Positions 35,593 through 45,183 of a stretch of 64,000 nt of DNA are shown here, in pieces. The notes under the pieces were generated by a model. The model ran no database searches. It worked only from the letters and a program-made list of their open reading frames with translations, and was not told the origin of the DNA. A program made the position numbers and the translations under genes. How positions within the stretch are numbered: the stretch's first letter is position 1; every line of letters begins with the position of its first letter. Source of the DNA: Carnobacterium sp. 17-4 (GTDB lineage: Bacteria; Bacillota; Bacilli; Lactobacillales; Carnobacteriaceae); contig NC_015391.1 in NCBI RefSeq assembly GCF_000195575.1, positions 1,972,363 through 2,036,362 of the forward strand, read 5' to 3'.

Positions 35593-37005
35593 CTAAAATA
35601 ACCAACGTCTCCATTTACGAAGCAGATTTAAATCATTAGATTGATAGGGCGGGTATTGTTTTTGGATATTAAATGGCAAAAGATAAGTATAGACTGTTCG
35701 TTCATAACTGAATGTGTCTAGACTGGCTGAGCCATGGTAGCGTCCAAATCCACTAGCCCCTATTCCACCAAATGAATTATCAGAACTAACTGCATGTAAA
35801 ATCACTTGATTCAGACTAAAAGCTCCTGAACGTAATTTAGTTTTAACGTACGCAATACTTCTTTTATTTTTACTAAAAATATATGTGACAAGTGGATCAT
35901 CCATTCGTTTCAGTTCGTTTACTAATTTTGACAAATTAGTATATGGGATGACTGGTAAGATTGGACCAAATATTTCTTCGTAAAGAATTGGACTACGCGC
36001 TGTTATATCAGTCAATAGCGTTGGCTCTACCCTTTTATGCGTAGCGTCAACTTTTCCGCCGTAATAAATAGTTCCTTGTTTTAAAAAATCGACTATCTTT
36101 TCAAATTGTTTTTCATGAGCCATTCGCCCAATCGTTTCCTCTTCAAGCGGATGCAGACCATAAAACTGCTTGATTTGTTCAACTGCCATTTGAAGGAATT
36201 GTGGATAAATTGTTTGATGAACATAAACAGTATCTGGAGCAATGCAACTTTGACCAGCATTTAAAAATTTCCCCCATACAATCCTTTGCACAACAGCTTC
36301 CGTTAAATTGGTCTCATCAACAATACAGGGATTTTTACCACCTAACTCCAATACAACAGGGATTTGCTTTTTAGCAGCTGCACCATGCACAATAGTTCCT
36401 ACTTTTTTGCTCCCTGTAAAAAAAATAAAATCCCAAGGTAATTCTAATAACTCAGTAGCAACTGTGTCGTCTCCATTCACAACCATCAAAACATCTGGCG
36501 AAAAGTAAGCCCTTATTAACTTAGCTAGAATCTTGGCTGTCTCTGGAGCAAATTCAGAGGGTTTAATAAAGCAGCTATTTCCTGCTGCAAGAGCTCCAAT
36601 TACCGGCATAAGTGCTAATTGTAAAGGGTAGTTCCATGGGCTAATAACCAATATAGAACCATAAGGACGGTGTTCAAATGTTGTTTTGCTCATGGAACCT
36701 AATTTAATATGACGTTTATGCTTAGGTCTCTGCCAGTTGTTTAAGCGACGTTTCATAAAATCAATTTCTTGAAGCAAGACTGCCAGTTCAGAAGTATACG
36801 CTTCTTCTGGTGTTTTCCCTAGATCTTTATATAAAGCAGTGAGCAATTCAGATTCATTTTCCATTAACATCAAGCGCAAGACCTCTAAAAGTTGTTTTCG
36901 TTCAGTTGTATTTAGATGATTGCTATTCGCTACGCGAGTTTTTTGATGCTGTTGAATAATGGACCAGTTTATCTTATTGTCGCTAACGCCAGCTTTAGTT
37001 GTCAT
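35593..37005 (-). CDS. aldH: 4,4'-diaponeurosporen-aldehyde dehydrogenase
   Basis: An aldehyde dehydrogenase of 470 residues of the class 3-like group. The general base is E220 (LELGGKNP) and the catalytic cysteine C254 (NAGQSCIAPD). In the staphyloxanthin pathway such an enzyme oxidises the terminal aldehyde made by CrtP to the acid. In Staphylococcus aureus the matching gene lies away from crtOPQMN; here it sits inside the operon, overlapping crtP by 11 bases. Assignment to the carotenoid aldehyde is by context. Confidence 0.86.
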   Translation of the reverse strand: MTTKAGVSDNKINWSIIQQHQKTRVANSNHLNTTERKQLLEVLRLMLMENESELLTALYKDLGKTPEEAYTSELAVLLQEIDFMKRRLNNWQRPKHKRHIKLGSMSKTTFEHRPYGSILVISPWNYPLQLALMPVIGALAAGNSCFIKPSEFAPETAKILAKLIRAYFSPDVLMVVNGDDTVATELLELPWDFIFFTGSKKVGTIVHGAAAKKQIPVVLELGGKNPCIVDETNLTEAVVQRIVWGKFLNAGQSCIAPDTVYVHQTIYPQFLQMAVEQIKQFYGLHPLEEETIGRMAHEKQFEKIVDFLKQGTIYYGGKVDATHKRVEPTLLTDITARSPILYEEIFGPILPVIPYTNLSKLVNELKRMDDPLVTYIFSKNKRSIAYVKTKLRSGAFSLNQVILHAVSSDNSFGGIGASGFGRYHGSASLDTFSYERTVYTYLLPFNIQKQYPPYQSNDLNLLRKWRRWLF

Positions 37006-38500
37006 CTTGTTGATCCCTTTGAACGATTTTATCTCTCACCTGCTGCCCACTCATTGTAACCATAGGCATACCTCCACCTGGGTTTACAGTTCCACCAACA
37101 AAATAGAGGTTGTCATACAGTTCACTATGTTTAGCATGCTTAAAGCCGTGATTTTTCTTACGGTTAGAAACCGTTCCGTAAATGGAACCTTTGTGAGATC
37201 CATAAGTTTTTTCAATATCATCTGGTGTCCATAGATCTTCTGTCACAATGTGCTTCCGTAAATCAGTCAATCCCATTTTTTCTAACTTAATCAAAACACG
37301 TTCACGAAGTAAAAGATACTCTTCATGAGTGAATGGTTCATCTTGAATATATGGAATATGAGGCAAAATTTTAATATTTTCATGTCCTGGTTTTGATTGA
37401 GCTTTATCTGTTTTGTTCACATTTACTAAATAAATAGTCGGATCTTTAGGCAATTTATGCTGATTGAAGACTGTATCAAAATGATTGGCTGGATCAGCTG
37501 AGAAAAAGAAATTATGATGAGCAAGTTGCGGATATTCTCTGTCCACTCCAAGATGTATCACCAATCCCGAACTTGAAGGTTCAAAACGTTTTTCTAATTT
37601 TTCAATAAAAGCAGGTTCCTCATTTAGTAATTTTTGATAAGCCGGAATAACTTCCATATTAGAGATATAATAGTCAGCTTTTCTTAAAGAGCCATCTGCA
37701 AGCTCTACAGCACTGATTTGGTTTTTTTCGTCCTTGATAAAGGATGTAATACCAAGACCAGTATGCAGTTCTACACCTATCTCAGTTGCTAGTTTAACTA
37801 ATCCTTCAGCAATTTTATGCATACCTCCTGGAACATACCATACACCCTGAGCATGTTGCATATAAATCATCATATTTAGCACAGCTGGTGCATCGTACGG
37901 GGAAGAGCCAACGTATTTAATAAAATAGGCCAACATATCGCGCACTTTTTGATTACTGATTCTTTTTTCAATAGCATCGTACATGGATGAAAAGTAATCA
38001 AAGTCTTTCATCGAACCAAATAAGCCATGCTCACGGAAAATTTCTCCTGTTTTGTCTAACCCTTTTTCAAAATACCCTTTTTCAGTTGCATCGTATAATT
38101 TTTTAGCATACTCTAAAAATTCTGCATATTCCTTCATATCTTTTTCGCTTAACTCACTATTTTCATAGTTCATTTTTTCTAAATCGCTGTACAAATCAAT
38201 AACCGAATTGTCTGGAAAAAAAGATCTCCACTGGTGGTCCAGTTGAATAATCGATATATATTCAGCCATTTTGCGATTACTTCCTGTAAATAACTTTTCG
38301 AATACATGTGGCATCGTTAAAATTGAAGGGCCTAGATCAAACCCAAATCCATCTTGCTCCAACCGGTTTAATTTGCCTCCAAGATGATGATTTTTTTCAT
38401 AAAGCGATACAGCGTATCCACTTTGCGCTAATGAAATAGCCGCTGAAAGACCACCTAAACCTCCACCTATAACAATAACTGTTTTCTTTTGAGTTGACAT
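36995..38500 (-). CDS. crtP: 4,4'-diaponeurosporene oxidase
   Basis: A 501-residue FAD enzyme of the carotenoid desaturase/oxidase family, with the dinucleotide-binding motif GGGLGGLSAA at the N-terminus and the C-terminal FVGGTVNPGGGMPMV signature. CrtP (also called CrtNb) oxidises the terminal methyl of diaponeurosporene. It is a paralogue of crtN in the same operon; the ALDH and glycosyltransferase directly after it support the CrtP assignment. The ATG at 38500 has GAGGAG upstream. Confidence 0.9.
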   Translation of the reverse strand: MSTQKKTVIVIGGGLGGLSAAISLAQSGYAVSLYEKNHHLGGKLNRLEQDGFGFDLGPSILTMPHVFEKLFTGSNRKMAEYISIIQLDHQWRSFFPDNSVIDLYSDLEKMNYENSELSEKDMKEYAEFLEYAKKLYDATEKGYFEKGLDKTGEIFREHGLFGSMKDFDYFSSMYDAIEKRISNQKVRDMLAYFIKYVGSSPYDAPAVLNMMIYMQHAQGVWYVPGGMHKIAEGLVKLATEIGVELHTGLGITSFIKDEKNQISAVELADGSLRKADYYISNMEVIPAYQKLLNEEPAFIEKLEKRFEPSSSGLVIHLGVDREYPQLAHHNFFFSADPANHFDTVFNQHKLPKDPTIYLVNVNKTDKAQSKPGHENIKILPHIPYIQDEPFTHEEYLLLRERVLIKLEKMGLTDLRKHIVTEDLWTPDDIEKTYGSHKGSIYGTVSNRKKNHGFKHAKHSELYDNLYFVGGTVNPGGGMPMVTMSGQQVRDKIVQRDQQDDN

Positions 38501-38547
38501 AGTTAACCCACTCCTCATGTAGTTTATTCTAACGAATAGACAAGAAA

Positions 38548-38586
38548 AGTCCTAAACTAAAGCTATACAGCTTATTGGTCAAGGAC
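38548..38586 (-). other. Possible intraoperonic stem-loop between crtM and crtP
   Basis: GTCCT/AGGAC flanks an inner AAGCT/AGCTT hairpin in the 92-base gap, followed on the minus strand by TTTTCTTG. It could dampen transcription into the oxidase genes, but the stems are short. Confidence 0.3.
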
Positions 38587-38592
38587 AAATTC

Positions 38593-39453
38593 TTATTTTA
38601 TTGATCGGTAAATACGCTGCATTTCTAATGGCGATACATAATTACGCTTAGTAAAGCAATCATAATTATTCTTACGTACAGCATTCAACAACCCGCGATA
38701 AATCGCTGACGAAAGTTTGACAGGCAATCGACTATCTTCATCAAAATAGCGAAATCCCTCTTGCACATCATCATACAAATACTCTGCACGTTGAGCCAAT
38801 TTTTCCCAAATACGAATAAAATTAGCATTGATTATTTTTTGTTCTATATCTGTTCGTGTATAATTTTCAGCAGCCAACTCAGAAACTGGTAAGTAAATTC
38901 GATCAATTTTTTGGAAATCCTCGCCAACATCTCTTAAGATATTTGTCAACTGCATAGCGATTCCTAAATTAATCGCTAGTTGAGTGAGGTCTTGGTGCGT
39001 TTTTGAAGCCAAAACAGGTAACAACATTAATCCAACTGATCCAGCAACGTAATAGCTGTAAGTTTCTAATTCCGATAGATCTTTTGGCTCTGCAAAATCT
39101 ATATCCATTTTTTGGCCTATTAATTGATCATAAAAGGGCTCAATAGACATATCGTAACGTTCAAAAACATCTGTTAGCGAACGCCAAATTGGGTGATCAA
39201 TAGGATTTCCTTGTTCGAATAAAGATAATTCTTTTTCTAAATTCGCTACTGCCAAAAGTTGTTCTTCTTTTGTGTCAACCAAGTCTACACTATCATCAGC
39301 CCTTCGACAAAAAGCATAAATGGCAAATATAGCTTGTGCTTTGGCTTTTGGTAAACGCGAAAAAGCATAATAAAAGCTTTTTGAATGTTTTTTTATGATC
39401 TCTTCGCAGTATTGATAATCTTGTTTTATGGTTTCTTGTCCATTCAATTCCAT
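38593..39453 (-). CDS. crtM: Dehydrosqualene synthase
   Basis: A squalene/phytoene-synthase family enzyme of 286 residues that condenses two farnesyl diphosphates to dehydrosqualene. The two Mg-binding aspartate motifs are DDSVD (53-57) and the NILRDVGEDF segment. The ATG at 39453 follows GGGAGG by seven bases. It lies 45 bases after crtN. Substrate supply depends on the mevalonate pathway, two genes of which are in this window. Confidence 0.94.
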   Translation of the reverse strand: MELNGQETIKQDYQYCEEIIKKHSKSFYYAFSRLPKAKAQAIFAIYAFCRRADDSVDLVDTKEEQLLAVANLEKELSLFEQGNPIDHPIWRSLTDVFERYDMSIEPFYDQLIGQKMDIDFAEPKDLSELETYSYYVAGSVGLMLLPVLASKTHQDLTQLAINLGIAMQLTNILRDVGEDFQKIDRIYLPVSELAAENYTRTDIEQKIINANFIRIWEKLAQRAEYLYDDVQEGFRYFDEDSRLPVKLSSAIYRGLLNAVRKNNYDCFTKRNYVSPLEMQRIYRSIK

Positions 39454-39498
39454 ATCCAGGCCTCCCATAGTATTGACTAAGTTTCATACAGTATTGAA

Positions 39499-41010
39499 CT
39501 ATGCCTTAACTCCGCGATCATCTAAGATTAATTCTTCGGTAGCTATTTTTGCAGACATCAATACGATCGGCACTCCTGCTCCAGGGTGGGTACTGCTTCC
39601 AGCAAAGTAAAGATTTTCACAATTTTTAGCTTTAGCCTGTGGACGAAAATGATTGCTTTGTAATAAATTAGGTCTCAGTCCAAAACAGGCACCATTATAT
39701 GCATTGAATTTTTCTTTGAAATCAATAGGTGTCATATAGGTTTCTGATACGATCTCATTCTCAACGTTTTCAAAACCTTTGAGTTGTTTCAACGAATTTA
39801 AAACTTCTGTTCGGTAATGCTGGATTGTTTCTTCAGTCCACTCATAATCCGCAATAGATAAATCAGAAACAGGGACTAATAGATAAAGTCCATCTTTTCC
39901 TTCTGGAGCCATAGATTGATCCATTTTTGAACCCATATATAAATAGTAAGAAGGATTATCTAGTAACTTACCAGCAAAAATATCTTCAAGATTTTTATCT
40001 AAATCTTCAGCAAACACAAAATTATGCAACTGATCAACGCCTTCGTATTTACGATCCATACCTAAATACATAATAAAGCAAGAACAAGAATACTTCATAC
40101 TATCGATTTTTTTATCTGTGTATTTCCCTTTAGCAGCTGTGTCTTGCACCAAATTTTTTATAGCATATGGGAAATCAGCATTACAGACAACATAATCCGC
40201 AAGAATCTCTTTATCGCGTAATAAAATTCCATACGCTTGTTTGTCTTCAATCAAGATTTTTTCTACTGGTGAATTGTAATGAACTTTTCCACCCAACTCT
40301 AAAAATAAGCGTTCCATAGATTTGGCCATCGTATACATACCACCTTCAATGAACCAAACGCCGTAAAGCAGTTCAATCATAGGGATAATAGTGTAAAGAG
40401 AAGGTCCATTAACCGGCGAAACTCCTATGTATAAGGTTTGGAAGCTAAGCATTTGCTGCAATCGTTTATCTTTTACAAATTTACCAATGGAATGATTAGC
40501 GCTATCAAACGTTTTTAATTTCAAAGCCTGCTTAATCATAAATGGGTTATAAAAGTCCAATGCGTTACGGAAAGGACGTTGTAAAAAATGGTCTTTTGCT
40601 ACAATAAAACGGCCATAAATATCTTGAAGATAACTCAAAAAGCCTTTCGCATCTTCATCACTGATTCCTTCTAGCGACTCCATTAATTTGACCAAATCAG
40701 ATGAAACATCAAACTTTTCTTTTTCTTCTGTTCCAAAATAGGCAGTATACATAGGATCCAGTCTTTTCATTGGGATATAGTCATCCGGATCTCTTCCAGT
40801 TAATTCAAAAACTTCTCTATAAATTTGTGGCATCATAACAATACTAGGACCTAAATCAAAAGTATAACCATCCTTTTTGATTTGATGCATTTTCCCGCCA
40901 GGTATGGCTTCTTTTTCATAAATTTCTACTTCATATCCTTCGTGCTGCAAACGTATTGCACTTGCTAGACCGGCTACGCCAGCTCCGATGACTACTATCT
41001 TTTTCGACAA
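39499..41010 (-). CDS. crtN: Dehydrosqualene desaturase
   Basis: A 503-residue FAD-dependent desaturase that turns dehydrosqualene into 4,4'-diaponeurosporene. The Rossmann motif GAGVAGLASA begins near residue 8, and the FAGSSTHPGAGVPIVLMSAK signature is at the C-terminus. The start is TTG, six bases after AAAGGAGAG-rich sequence, with no better ATG. First crt gene, 53 bases after the MarR-family gene, with no clear terminator between them. Confidence 0.93.
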   Translation of the reverse strand: MSKKIVVIGAGVAGLASAIRLQHEGYEVEIYEKEAIPGGKMHQIKKDGYTFDLGPSIVMMPQIYREVFELTGRDPDDYIPMKRLDPMYTAYFGTEEKEKFDVSSDLVKLMESLEGISDEDAKGFLSYLQDIYGRFIVAKDHFLQRPFRNALDFYNPFMIKQALKLKTFDSANHSIGKFVKDKRLQQMLSFQTLYIGVSPVNGPSLYTIIPMIELLYGVWFIEGGMYTMAKSMERLFLELGGKVHYNSPVEKILIEDKQAYGILLRDKEILADYVVCNADFPYAIKNLVQDTAAKGKYTDKKIDSMKYSCSCFIMYLGMDRKYEGVDQLHNFVFAEDLDKNLEDIFAGKLLDNPSYYLYMGSKMDQSMAPEGKDGLYLLVPVSDLSIADYEWTEETIQHYRTEVLNSLKQLKGFENVENEIVSETYMTPIDFKEKFNAYNGACFGLRPNLLQSNHFRPQAKAKNCENLYFAGSSTHPGAGVPIVLMSAKIATEELILDDRGVKA

Positions 41011-41063
41011 AAAAACTCTCCTTTCTAATCTTATGCAGTTAAACTTTTTATACTTGTCTCAGA

Positions 41064-41516
41064 TCACTCATCTTCTTCTAAACGTTCAAACTCACTATTT
41101 AAAGACTTCAACCCTTTAAAAAAAGCTTCATTATTTATATCTGTCATATTGCAATGCATAATCTCATTTAAAATGGCTTTTGAAATAGCTTTTTTTACTT
41201 GCTGACTTTTTTCGGTTAATGTGACAATTACGGCACGTTTGTCTATATCAGATGCGACTTTTTCAATCCAGCCTTGTGTTGACAATCGATTAAGAATTGG
41301 GTTAAGTGTTCCTATGCTCATACCTATACGGTCACTAATATTTTTTATAAATATATGATCTTCATCCCACAATGCTAACAAAACAAGGTATTGAGGAAAA
41401 GTTAGTCCAAAAGGTTTTAATGCTCTTCCGTACATTCTTGAAAATCCATTAGAAGCTTTATATACTTCAAAACATAGTTGGTCTTCTAAAGAACGAACAA
41501 ACATGGTTTCATCCAA
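41064..41516 (-). CDS. OhrR-like MarR family regulator
   Basis: A winged-helix regulator of 150 residues. Its N-terminus (LEDQLCFEVY) aligns without gaps to Bacillus OhrR, placing a cysteine at position 15, the peroxidatic residue of one-Cys OhrR proteins. Y19 and Y29 are also kept, while OhrR's Y40 is F here. No second sensing cysteine is evident apart from C122 (MHCNMTD). The start is TTG, eight bases after AAGGAG. It lies between the HrtBA-like pair and crtN on the same strand, so it may control either or both. No ohrA gene is adjacent. Confidence 0.85.
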   Translation of the reverse strand: MDETMFVRSLEDQLCFEVYKASNGFSRMYGRALKPFGLTFPQYLVLLALWDEDHIFIKNISDRIGMSIGTLNPILNRLSTQGWIEKVASDIDKRAVIVTLTEKSQQVKKAISKAILNEIMHCNMTDINNEAFFKGLKSLNSEFERLEEDE

Positions 41517-41562
41517 TTAAATCTCTCCTTCCAATCTAAGTGCCTATTTCATCTTTCAAATC

Positions 41563-42243
41563 TTATTCGTTTGATTCTCTTAAAGACAAAATACCATCTT
41601 TCATAACATACACTTTATCACATTGGCTGATCAATCGTTCATCATGGGTAACCATAATAGTTGCTTTCTTTTTGTTTTTTGTTTCGCGTGCTAGTATTTC
41701 TACTACCTCAAAGGCCTTTTCAGAATCCAAGCTTGCTGTCGGTTCATCTGCCAAAATAACAGACGGCTCATGATACAGTGCGCGAGCGATTGCAACTCGT
41801 TGGCGTTCTCCACCTGATAGATCACTTGGGTACTTATCTTTCAAATCCAAGATACCTAACTCATCTAGTAAATCGTCTCGTTTCTGCTTATCAACTTTTG
41901 TTTTTTCAACTTTGTTAACCAGATTCAATTGGTCTTTTACCGTTAAGAATGGAACTAAATTTGACGCTTGCAAAATAAATCCAATTTCTTCAAAGCGTAA
42001 AGCAGCTCGTTTTTTTTCAGCAACTTCACTAAAAGGCTTTTCATTAATCATAACGGTACCTTTTGAAGGCTTTTGCAATCCTCCAATAATCGTTAAGAGT
42101 GTACTTTTACCAGAACCACTTGGACCAATAATCGCAACAAACTCTCCTTCTCCTACAGAAAAAGTTGTATCCTTCAATGCTTCTACTCGTTTATGCCCTT
42201 CACCAAATGAACGGCTCACATTATCCAACTCTATTAATTTCAT
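41563..42243 (-). CDS. ABC transporter ATPase, HrtA-like, second copy
   Basis: A 226-residue ATPase with Walker [10 protein letters not shown], signature [14 protein letters not shown], Walker [13 protein letters not shown] and H-loop TH. It is close in motif and length to the ATPase at 24.8 kb. It follows its permease by 15 bases and precedes the MarR gene by 46. AAGGAGG precedes the ATG. Heme or another amphiphile is a plausible substrate by family; nothing in the sequence proves it. Confidence 0.84.
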   Translation of the reverse strand: MKLIELDNVSRSFGEGHKRVEALKDTTFSVGEGEFVAIIGPSGSGKSTLLTIIGGLQKPSKGTVMINEKPFSEVAEKKRAALRFEEIGFILQASNLVPFLTVKDQLNLVNKVEKTKVDKQKRDDLLDELGILDLKDKYPSDLSGGERQRVAIARALYHEPSVILADEPTASLDSEKAFEVVEILARETKNKKKATIMVTHDERLISQCDKVYVMKDGILSLRESNE

Positions 42244-42258
42244 TTTTGATTTCCTCCT

Positions 42259-43350
42259 TTATCCGATTGCTTCTAATGGATCAATCTTAACTACTGTACG
42301 CACTGAGAATAACGCTCCTAGTACAGCTACAATGATAAGTAAAGCTGTTATTCCAGCAATAAATAGAACATTCGAACTATAAGGAACGGTGGCTGGCAAG
42401 ACAAATGATGTAATAATAGTCAAAATCAATCCAATTCCCACGCCAATAGTGGACAACAAGAAGGTTTGTGCGACAACTGACTTCGCAATATAACCTGAAG
42501 AGATCCCTTGAGCTTTCATAACGCCGAACATGCTTGTCTTTTGCAAGGTCAATACATAAATGAAAATTCCAATAACAACTGCTGCTATCACAATTAAAAA
42601 TCCAATCATTAATCCAAATGTTAAAACCTGTGCGCTATACCCTGGTATCTTAAAGATATAATCTCCAATAGAATATGCCACCAAGTCATCAGAGTCTGCG
42701 ACAACATCTTGTAATGATTCTGATGAATCTCGAACAACCACTGCACTGATTCGCCCATTTTCCGAATCATCAGCTTCTTCAAAGCGAACTTCTTGGTAAG
42801 AAGGTATCGTTGTATACAAAACAGGAGCCACATTGAATTTAGCGTTTTCGGTAAATCCAACAACTTCTACTTCTTTATCGCTTCCAGCAAGTTGAATCGT
42901 ATCGCCTAGTTCAATATTGTCTTCTTCTTTTAAACTAATATCAGCCACAACTTCATCATCATTTTCAAATTCTCGACCATCAATCACTTCAGGCATAATA
43001 AATTTATCTGGTTCAATACCAAAAAAAGTTACATTTACTTTTGATGATTCCCCTGTTTCGCCTTCTTTTCGTATCACACTAGGAGCTAATCCCAGTAAGG
43101 CCGTATCCTCTGCTGTAACTTCTTCTGCTTGTTCAAATGTCATCATGGACATATTAATATTCGTATTTGATTCATCGGTTAGAACAATTGAATCTGCTTC
43201 CCATTTATCTACACTTGTACGATTATCTTGAGCTAATCCATATGCTAATCCAGTTAAAAAATAAACCAAATAAGACACTAAGATCATAACCCCAATAATC
43301 AATGCAAATCTAGTTTTTGAATGCTTTATTTCTTTCCATGCTAAAAACAT
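42259..43350 (-). CDS. ABC transporter FtsX-family permease, HrtB-like, second copy
   Basis: A 363-residue permease with an N-terminal membrane segment, an extracellular domain (about 35-235) and three C-terminal segments. The start MFLAWKEIKHSKTRF parallels MFLALKELKHSKGRF of the copy at 25.4 kb, so they are paralogues. AGGGGG precedes the ATG. It appears to head the block permease-ATPase-MarR-crtNM-crtP-aldH-crtQO. A short palindrome GTTTATTAAAC (43418-43428) lies 68 bases upstream. Confidence 0.83.
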   Translation of the reverse strand: MFLAWKEIKHSKTRFALIIGVMILVSYLVYFLTGLAYGLAQDNRTSVDKWEADSIVLTDESNTNINMSMMTFEQAEEVTAEDTALLGLAPSVIRKEGETGESSKVNVTFFGIEPDKFIMPEVIDGREFENDDEVVADISLKEEDNIELGDTIQLAGSDKEVEVVGFTENAKFNVAPVLYTTIPSYQEVRFEEADDSENGRISAVVVRDSSESLQDVVADSDDLVAYSIGDYIFKIPGYSAQVLTFGLMIGFLIVIAAVVIGIFIYVLTLQKTSMFGVMKAQGISSGYIAKSVVAQTFLLSTIGVGIGLILTIITSFVLPATVPYSSNVLFIAGITALLIIVAVLGALFSVRTVVKIDPLEAIG

Positions 43351-43486
43351 GTTATATCCCCCTTTTATAATAGCTCGTTCTTTTTAGAATAATAAATGCA
43401 ATGGTTTGTTTTTTTCAGTTTATTAAACAAATTTTACATCTTACACGATACAGTATACTCAGAATAAAATTTATTGTAAACTAATC

Positions 43487-44119
43487 TTACTTATTTTCCG
43501 AAGAAAATTTATTTTTATGCTCTTTGAGCAGCTGAATAAAGCGATCCGTAAAATTAGCTGTAAAGCCCCATAATGTACGATCGTTTATTGTATAGAAAGG
43601 GACTGCATGCTTCCCTTGCTTCCAGTTGTATTTTTTCCCACCAGGTATTCGATCAAAGGGAAAATCCTCCTCGTGTTCTAACTTCACATGAGCCACATAA
43701 TAAACGGGATCATGTGTTAAAAAATAACTCACTGGTACTGTATACACTTCTTCAACTTCTTCATTAAACTGAATTTCTTCTACTTTTATATTTTTTAGTT
43801 CCCCTACGAAAGATCGTATGATGACACGCTCGTTAACAATGTAATCCATTTCTCCTAAGATTTGGATGGAATCCTTAGAAAGAGATAATTCTTCCATCGT
43901 CTCGCGAATGGCAGCTTCTTCGTAAGTCTCTCCTCTTTCTACTCTTCCACCCGGAAAAGAGGTTTCACCTGGTTGAGAAATGTTCTTGCTGCGTACTTCA
44001 TATAAAAGATGCAACTCATCGTTTATTTTTATTAAGGGGACCAACACAGCAAAGTGCTGCTGGTTGGTAAGTGGTTTTGCCTCATAGTTTTCTAGTAATC
44101 CTTTGATTTCATCTAACAT
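43487..44119 (-). CDS. Nudix hydrolase, probable CoA pyrophosphatase type
   Basis: A 210-residue Nudix protein. The Nudix box is complete: G-x5-E-x7-REx2EE (GRVERGETYEEAAIRETMEE). The preceding LLYEVRSKNISQPGETSFPGG resembles the NudL/CoA-diphosphatase signature, which cleaves CoA to phosphopantetheine and ADP. The ATG at 44119 follows GGAGG by seven bases; a longer upstream frame lacks a ribosome binding site. It is monocistronic and divergent from the aminotransferase gene. Confidence 0.85.
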   Translation of the reverse strand: MLDEIKGLLENYEAKPLTNQQHFAVLVPLIKINDELHLLYEVRSKNISQPGETSFPGGRVERGETYEEAAIRETMEELSLSKDSIQILGEMDYIVNERVIIRSFVGELKNIKVEEIQFNEEVEEVYTVPVSYFLTHDPVYYVAHVKLEHEEDFPFDRIPGGKKYNWKQGKHAVPFYTINDRTLWGFTANFTDRFIQLLKEHKNKFSSENK

Positions 44120-44270
44120 TATTAGTCCTCCTTCATTTGCTACACTTTTACCTTTATTATAAGGAATTAAGCGGTCATACACTAATCTTATTCTTGCTAA
44201 TCGTGCAGTAAGTTCATTACAATAGAAGAAAACAAACGACTTATTCGTTCACAAAAAAGGGAGTTTAATT

Positions 44271-45098
44271 ATGGAACAAGTAGAAGAGACCTTTTATTTT
44301 ATAAACAATCAAAAGATACCAACTGAACAAAATACTATATTTGACGAGCTAGATGGAAAGAATATTTATGAAGTTATTCGTGTTCAACAAGGTATCCCAC
44401 TTTTTCTAGAAGATCATTTAGAACGTTTTAGAGCTTCAGCAGCTGCTACTGGTCTACACTTAAACGATTCCGATACAGTCTTAACAAATCGTATTTACCA
44501 CTTGGTATCATTAAATCATGTTATTAATAAAAACATCAAAATTATTTTAAATGCCAAAAAAGGATTATTAATTTTTTTCACGACGTCTATTTATCCTCCA
44601 CAAGACTACTATCTCAATGGTATGCATACCACATTATTAAAGTTAGAACGAACTGATCCTAATGTTAAAACATTGCGTACAGACTACCAGCGAGTTGTTT
44701 TAGCTGAACGTAAAAAGCAACAAGCTCATGAGGTATTACTTGTTGATCAAACAGATCATGTGACTGAAGGAAGCCGGTCAAATTTATTTATTGTAAACAA
44801 CAACAAATTATACACTTCTCCAGCTAAAAATGTTTTGCTGGGTATTGTTCGAAAAAAAACATTAGAATTATGTACCAAATTAAATTTTGACGTTAGAGAA
44901 GAAACGATTGCTGTTTCAAAACTGCCTGAAATTGATGGAGCCTTTATAACGGGCACGGGAAACAACATTTTACCCATCAAATCAATTGGGGAAATACCTC
45001 TACATTCTACAACCAACCCGATCATCAAAACGTTGATGACTGAATATGCTAATCTTGTCGAATCGTATATCATCGAACATCAACCGGCTCATTTGTAA
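44271..45098 (+). CDS. Aminotransferase class IV (DAAT/BCAT/ADC-lyase fold)
   Basis: A 275-residue PLP enzyme of fold type IV. The Schiff-base lysine is probably K133 (VKTLRTDY), and LLVDQTDHVTEGSRSNLF is the phosphate-side signature. Members include D-amino acid transaminase, branched-chain aminotransferase and aminodeoxychorismate lyase; the sequence alone does not let me choose. It is monocistronic with a strong terminator. GGGAG precedes the ATG. Confidence 0.85.
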   Translation: MEQVEETFYFINNQKIPTEQNTIFDELDGKNIYEVIRVQQGIPLFLEDHLERFRASAAATGLHLNDSDTVLTNRIYHLVSLNHVINKNIKIILNAKKGLLIFFTTSIYPPQDYYLNGMHTTLLKLERTDPNVKTLRTDYQRVVLAERKKQQAHEVLLVDQTDHVTEGSRSNLFIVNNNKLYTSPAKNVLLGIVRKKTLELCTKLNFDVREETIAVSKLPEIDGAFITGTGNNILPIKSIGEIPLHSTTNPIIKTLMTEYANLVESYIIEHQPAHL

Positions 45099-45102
45099 CC
45101 AC

Positions 45103-45140
45103 AAAAAAGCCGAGATCATATTTTAGATCTCGGCTTTTTT
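45103..45140. terminator. Bidirectional terminator after the aminotransferase gene
   Basis: AAAAAAGCCGAGATC and GATCTCGGCTTTTTT form a perfect stem between convergent genes. Confidence 0.93.
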
Positions 45141-45183
45141 GTCTCTAATAGGTTTATTAGGAAAAGATTTCTATTTTTTTCAT

